Shown: positions 47,301 to 51,130 of the stretch, piece after piece | Numbering within the stretch: the first letter of the stretch is position 1 | How the letters are laid out: the number at the start of each line of letters is the position of its first letter | DNA from: Pelargonium cotyledonis | Lineage: Eukaryota; Streptophyta; Magnoliopsida; Geraniales; Geraniaceae | Direction: 5' to 3' | Length of the DNA: 51,130 bases | NCBI GenBank assembly: GCA_036897625.1 | Contig: JAYMTA010000052.1 | Location: forward strand, 1-51,130 | Position numbers and translations under genes: made by a program | Notes under the pieces: model-generated | Databases searched by the model: none | Seen by the model: only the letters and a program-made list of their open reading frames with translations | Told to the model about the DNA's origin: nothing

Positions 47301-50300
47301 ACCATAGTTTTAAGTTGTAATGGAAAATATTGCAAATGTTTTGTACACATTCAAAAGAATTTCAGCAGTTACATACATTATACAAGGTACTTGAAAACAA
47401 TTAGACGAGTTGCACAATGATACATTCTAAGCGTACAGCATTGAATCTTCAATGGGTTCATGTGGATGATAAGAACTCTTTTTCTACAATAAACCAGCAG
47501 TAGCTTGAGAAAAGACAAACCCCCAACTTTGACAGATTTAAGTATTTTTAGGGAGAAGTTACTCCCAGAAAAACATTTTCCTCAATTTTCTGGTGTTTGT
47601 TGGAGGGAAAATAAAAGTTAATTTCATTCAGTGAACAAAAACTATCAGCCGAAATGTGGATACTTTTCAATGGAGAAAGTTGTACCCAGGAGCACAGATA
47701 AGACGTTAGGAGTGATGGCATTGTGTGCTAGCAGAGAAAAATAATAAATGAATTACTGTAAAACATGGAAGATGTTTTCTAAGGAAATAGTTTATTCGGA
47801 ATAAAATATTTTCCCAAACAAACAGAGCCTAAGATTAAAAAAACCTTTCCACCTATAGGTTTTCCACCAGTCATAGAGCAGTCAGAAAAATACAGCTGCA
47901 TAAATCAACAATAATAACAAAGAGTTGAGAGTTCACCGAAGGTTACAATATTGTCAGCTCAAAGTTATCCAGAAAGTGACAATAGCATCAGCCCAAATAA
48001 TAAAAACAGTAAAAATGTCATCAACATTGCCGAGTTCATAAACTCTTTGCTTACCATAGGCTTAGGAGCAGTTGATGTTGTTGAACCCTCACCAGATGAG
48101 CTCTTGTTCTAACATGTTTAACGTATGTAGCAACAGATTAGTACAAAGAGAATTTATATACAAGAAAACAATAATGAGCACGAGGGGATTTCCATTTTAG
48201 GTATGGTGTAAAATTAACTGAGAAATAAATATATACAACTGGACATCAAAACCCTTGTTGAAATAAAACACGGTTATAGAAGGTAATCGGGGCTCTACCC
48301 AGATACCAAAGCAAGATTAATTAACACTTAAGATGTGATTTTAACAAAACTTGCTGTTCAACTACATCAAGAAGCTATGCATACAAGGCAGGCATGCAAA
48401 TATCACTATTAGTATTTAGTAGCAATCTACTCCACCTTCTAGATTTTCACATCGACAACAGCACCACTAATCCCGATATATCATATTAATTGCCCTAGAA
48501 AGTAATATGGAAATGTTAAACCATTTCATTGAACCTTTGTGCATCACATTAACTCATTATACATTGTCAACGTACAATGCCATTCTCAGTCATTAATATG
48601 CATCACCAGAAACCCCAAAATCATGAAAAGGCGTATGAAAAAGAACCTCTAGAAAAACAATTGAAATGGAATTGAGAAATCACTTCCAAAATAATTCAAA
48701 CATCAAATAATTGATATTACCTTAGAAACCATGACTACTACAAAACTATTTTCAGCAACTTTATTTTCTTCAATGGTTGTGCCATCCTTGAGGACTTTCC
48801 CTTGGTGAATAAGCATCAGGGAAGCAGCTGGATAAGTATCTGCTCCTTGAGCAGTTTCTATAGATTTCTTGACATCAGCAACCTGAACCAAACAACCATG
48901 AGGTTAAGCACATATGAGAAAATGGATGGACATGTGAGGTAAAATTTGTAAATACATACACACAAATGTCAGTGAAATGAATCCATATAGCTTGCAGCAT
49001 GTACAAAACATTGGAGGATAATTATGTAATATAGTAACTTAAAAATCATGTCAGAGGAGGAATAAGTACATCCTAGAAAAAAATAACATGCATGCAATGA
49101 AACCTCTACCAAACACACTTCCTCCAAAATAATTTGTTGATTTGCTAAACCTCCAAGCAAACAAGGAACAATAAGGTCCCCTCACACATGTTCTGCATGC
49201 ACGAGATAAGAGTGGGTGGGTTGAGATATCTATACATATCTGATTGGGTTTTTTTATATCGTATCTGCAATAGAAGTTTGGAAGTCAAAGGATTCATGGT
49301 CATAAAAGCTTGAAGGTACCAAGGTCCTAAATCTTCCTTAGGGTCTGTCTGGATTCATGGATTTGAGATAAATCTAATGTTTGGATGCACAAAGAATTTG
49401 TATTTGAAATTATGAATTTGACTCAAATCCAAAAGGATTCAAAATATGCCTAGAATCCCACCTTGTCATTTGAAATTCTATGGTTTCCCAAACAATATAT
49501 TTGCATTTAAAATACAAATTCTAAAATCAAATTGAAAATTTCAAATCAAATCCAAGGATCCAAATGCAACCTCGGAGTACTAAAAAAAAATTACAATTGG
49601 CCAGACCATAACTTTATGCACCATGCTGACAGAATCCAATTGACTGGGACAGATAACCTCCAAAATAACTATACCAGGCAAACACTAACAAATAACATCA
49701 TGTCCAACTCCTATAAGATACCAACATTAAATGAAACACTTGGAGTGCCACACAGCAAAACACAAGGTACATCTCTTCACTGCAATTTTCCAATAACAAG
49801 AAAACTGTGCAACTAAATTTTAACACCAATCCGCAGCTTAGCAAACTATACAATCACAATGTGTACACCAATTCAAGCCCACATAAACTTCAATCACTAA
49901 ATTCAAACAACATACATCATATAATTGAAATTTGCAGCGTAACTGTTTCAACCTTCTCCACAATTCTCCAATAACAAGCAAACTTTGCAACTAAGTTTCA
50001 TCACCAATTTACCACATAGCAAACTGTACAATCACATTGTGAACACCAATCCACTATTCAATCGCACATAAACTCCAATAACTAAATCCAAACACTCCAA
50101 ATCCAGCTCCAATCACAGAATCTACATACTCTACACATTACTGTATTCCAATTCAGCAACACCTATAACCTAAAGTCACACTCACAGCACAGAACAAACA
50201 ACTGACACAAGTGTATTCTAAAACCCTAATTCCATCTCGATTTCGTAAAAACTGAATTCAAAACATAAATACAAACATTCAATTGCATAACCAACCTATA

Positions 50301-50449
50301 CACACGCACAAAACCTACCGACAACCATAAATTCGATATCAATTTCAACAAAAATTAAACAAAATCAAAATCAAGAGACGAACCGTATCTTCTGGCTTCA
50401 CTTCGATATCGAAGTGCGTGCCCTTCAAGGTCTTCACAAAAATCTTCAT
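44314..50449 (-). CDS. RAD23: RAD23 ubiquitin receptor / UV excision repair protein
   Basis: Exons in transcript order: 50449-50384, 48882-48721, 48108-48055, 47191-47112, 46990-46958, 46788-46611, 46177-46037, 45966-45892, 45811-45764, 45677-45568, 45299-45221, 44430-44314. All join in frame and give 380 aa, the usual plant RAD23 length. The protein shuttles ubiquitinated cargo to the 26S proteasome and works with XPC/RAD4 in nucleotide excision repair. Domains: ubiquitin-like (1-76, [10 protein letters not shown] to VVVMVSK); Pro/Ala-rich linker; UBA1 (about 145-190, [16 protein letters not shown]); second linker ending [18 protein letters not shown]1/XPC-binding (about 252-310, [19 protein letters not shown]); UBA2 (about 336-378, [16 protein letters not shown]). 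It ends HMHEFED. Exon 6 must begin at 46788: the nearer cag would shift frame. RAD23A/B-like by the C-terminus; paralogue unsure. Confidence 0.95.
44470..45125. mobile_element. AACCCG/GGGTT-rich repeat in RAD23 intron 11
   Basis: The block fills most of the 790-bp last intron. Its right end (aacccgacccaaaatctgaa then ttgccagcctttaaa) reads, in reverse complement, like the gggttggcaattcggg ends of common dicot non-autonomous elements. The left end (taaagatcacaacttgggcc) is a poor partner. It contains a poly(T) run at 44791-44804. Boundaries are uncertain. Confidence 0.35.
45348..45521. mobile_element. hAT-type MITE with 8-bp target duplication in RAD23 intron 10
   Basis: The flanking 8-mers atccgcac (45340-45347) and atccgtac (45522-45529) differ at one base. 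The ends tagagctagcaatttgg and, in reverse complement, tagagctggcattctgg form a terminal inverted repeat. Size is 174 bp, with no coding capacity. An 8-bp duplication is typical of hAT transposons. Confidence 0.75.
46299..46520 (+). mobile_element. MITE copy A in RAD23 intron 6
   Basis: The ends ggctgtgttttgattct and, in reverse complement, gcctgtttggattct form a terminal inverted repeat. The 222-bp body matches the reverse complement of 49341-49573 along its length: for example atttcaaatgacaa in the middle and caaattctttgtgcatccaa near the right end. No transposase. The target duplication is not clear. Confidence 0.72.
49341..49573 (-). mobile_element. MITE copy B in RAD23 intron 1, inverted relative to copy A
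   Basis: The left end gggtctgtctggattcatgg and the reverse complement of the right end (gaggttgcatttggatcctt) form an imperfect terminal inverted repeat that continues into ggatttga on both arms. Read on the minus strand, it aligns with copy A at 46299-46520 throughout. Both lie in introns of the same gene, so its pre-mRNA carries the two copies in opposite orientation. Confidence 0.72.
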
Positions 50450-51130
50450 CGTCTTCGCCGATCCTTCTCCGTACAGTTTCTTCTCTCCGATCTGTGTTTT
50501 ATAGCTAGCACGAAAACTCCAGCACAAGTAAGAATATATTGGGATATTATTTTTTTCAGTATTTTTTATAGCGCTGATTAGCTCACTTCCGAGTGAGTAA
50601 CCTGTATATTACGCGCCTCTTTGGCAGTCTATCTTGTATGATACGTGTAAGCCGGTGAGTGGTGAGTGGTAACGAGGCGGGAGGATGAAAGTGGCTAGCT
50701 TTTTCTGGAGAAATATATACGGAGTATTTTTTAAAATTTGATATTGCCTAAAAAAATGGGAAATTACATACGGTCAACTTTTGCTCGTAACCACTCTAAA
50801 GTATTTATTGTAACTTTTTACTATCCTAAACTATGCAGCCTAGTGTCTGTTAGTTAAAACTAATAGAAAATACATTTAAGTGGATCATGTGCTGCTCACA
50901 TGTTAAATATTTCTTTGAAATACCTAGTTTACCCTTGTCTTCTTTAACCTTCTTGTTCCTTCAAGCATTCGCCGAAATCTTCATGCATTCATTGGAATCT
51001 TCAAACATTCGTCAGGATCTTCAAACTCTTGCTGGATAATTCAAATTCATCGGAAAATTAATTTTGTTGTATTTTTATTTGATTGATTCATTTAATTTAT
51101 GAACAAATTGAACACTAAGAGCAAACAAAA
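50450..51130. other. RAD23 promoter side and window edge
   Basis: The first ~100 bp upstream of the RAD23 ATG is C/T-rich on the coding strand, like a plant leader. AT-rich DNA beyond about 50530 probably holds the core promoter. From about 50757 onward the DNA looks like one arm and interior of a MULE-like repeat, listed separately. Confidence 0.45.
50757..51130. mobile_element. Partial MULE-like repeat cut by the window end
   Basis: The arm (gggaaattacatacggtcaa, then gtctgttagttaaaac) has the same layout as the left arm of the element at 1958-2748. Past it come imperfect units built on cattcgccgaaatcttca (about 50965-51060). The earlier element carries the related word ttcggcgaa in the opposite sense. 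The right end lies beyond the window, so the call is tentative. Confidence 0.4.

Overview
The window is nuclear DNA from a flowering plant, most likely a eudicot. The genes have many short exons with GT-AG introns, the intergenic DNA is AT-rich, every protein has a clear plant family, and non-autonomous transposons sit in introns and spacers. The species cannot be read from the sequence. There are no bacterial operons, CRISPR arrays, or rRNA or true tRNA genes.

I rebuilt seven protein genes, following the reading frame across every proposed junction. In order: (1) a MORC1/CRT1-type GHKL ATPase, + strand, 19 coding exons, 3465-11901, 705 aa; (2) a GSO1-like leucine-rich-repeat receptor with no kinase domain, - strand, one exon, 12492-15407, 971 aa; (3) an uncharacterised, probably plastid-targeted, five-span membrane protein, - strand, 18661-22896, 373 aa; (4) an apyrase of the APY7 type, - strand, 24567-26909, 550 aa; (5) a MODIFIER OF SNC1 1 (MOS1) homologue, + strand, 30374-37873, 1577 aa; (6) a eugenol-synthase-like NmrA/isoflavone-reductase-family reductase, - strand, 38543-41459, 326 aa; (7) the ubiquitin-receptor and DNA-repair protein RAD23, - strand, 44314-50449, 380 aa.

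Layout: MORC and the LRR receptor converge at about 12.2 kb. Apyrase and MOS1 diverge from a spacer of about 1 kb. MOS1 and the reductase converge at about 38.4 kb. The long gene-poor stretches are 1-3456, 15408-18660, 22897-24566 and 41460-44313.

The richest non-genic signal is transposon structure. A MULE-like element with matching 9-bp target duplications lies in a MORC intron. A larger one, with about 100-bp inverted repeats, lies upstream of MORC. A tRNA-related SINE has a truncated sibling in a MOS1 intron with a perfect 19-bp target duplication. An 8-bp-duplication hAT-type MITE and an inverted pair of related MITEs lie in RAD23 introns. A LINE RNase H remnant and a perfect 61-bp tandem duplication lie in one reductase intron. 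A possible gene-fragment-carrying (Pack-MULE-like) element lies at 41.7-42.8 kb.

Functionally the genes are independent, not a pathway. It is notable that two known plant immunity and chromatin regulators (MORC1/CRT1 and MOS1) lie within 20 kb of a receptor-like protein. I found no convincing wholly new system. The items most worth checking are the kinase-less receptor, the overlapping uORF and GC-AG leader intron of MOS1, the uncharacterised plastid membrane protein, and the transposon-built introns.
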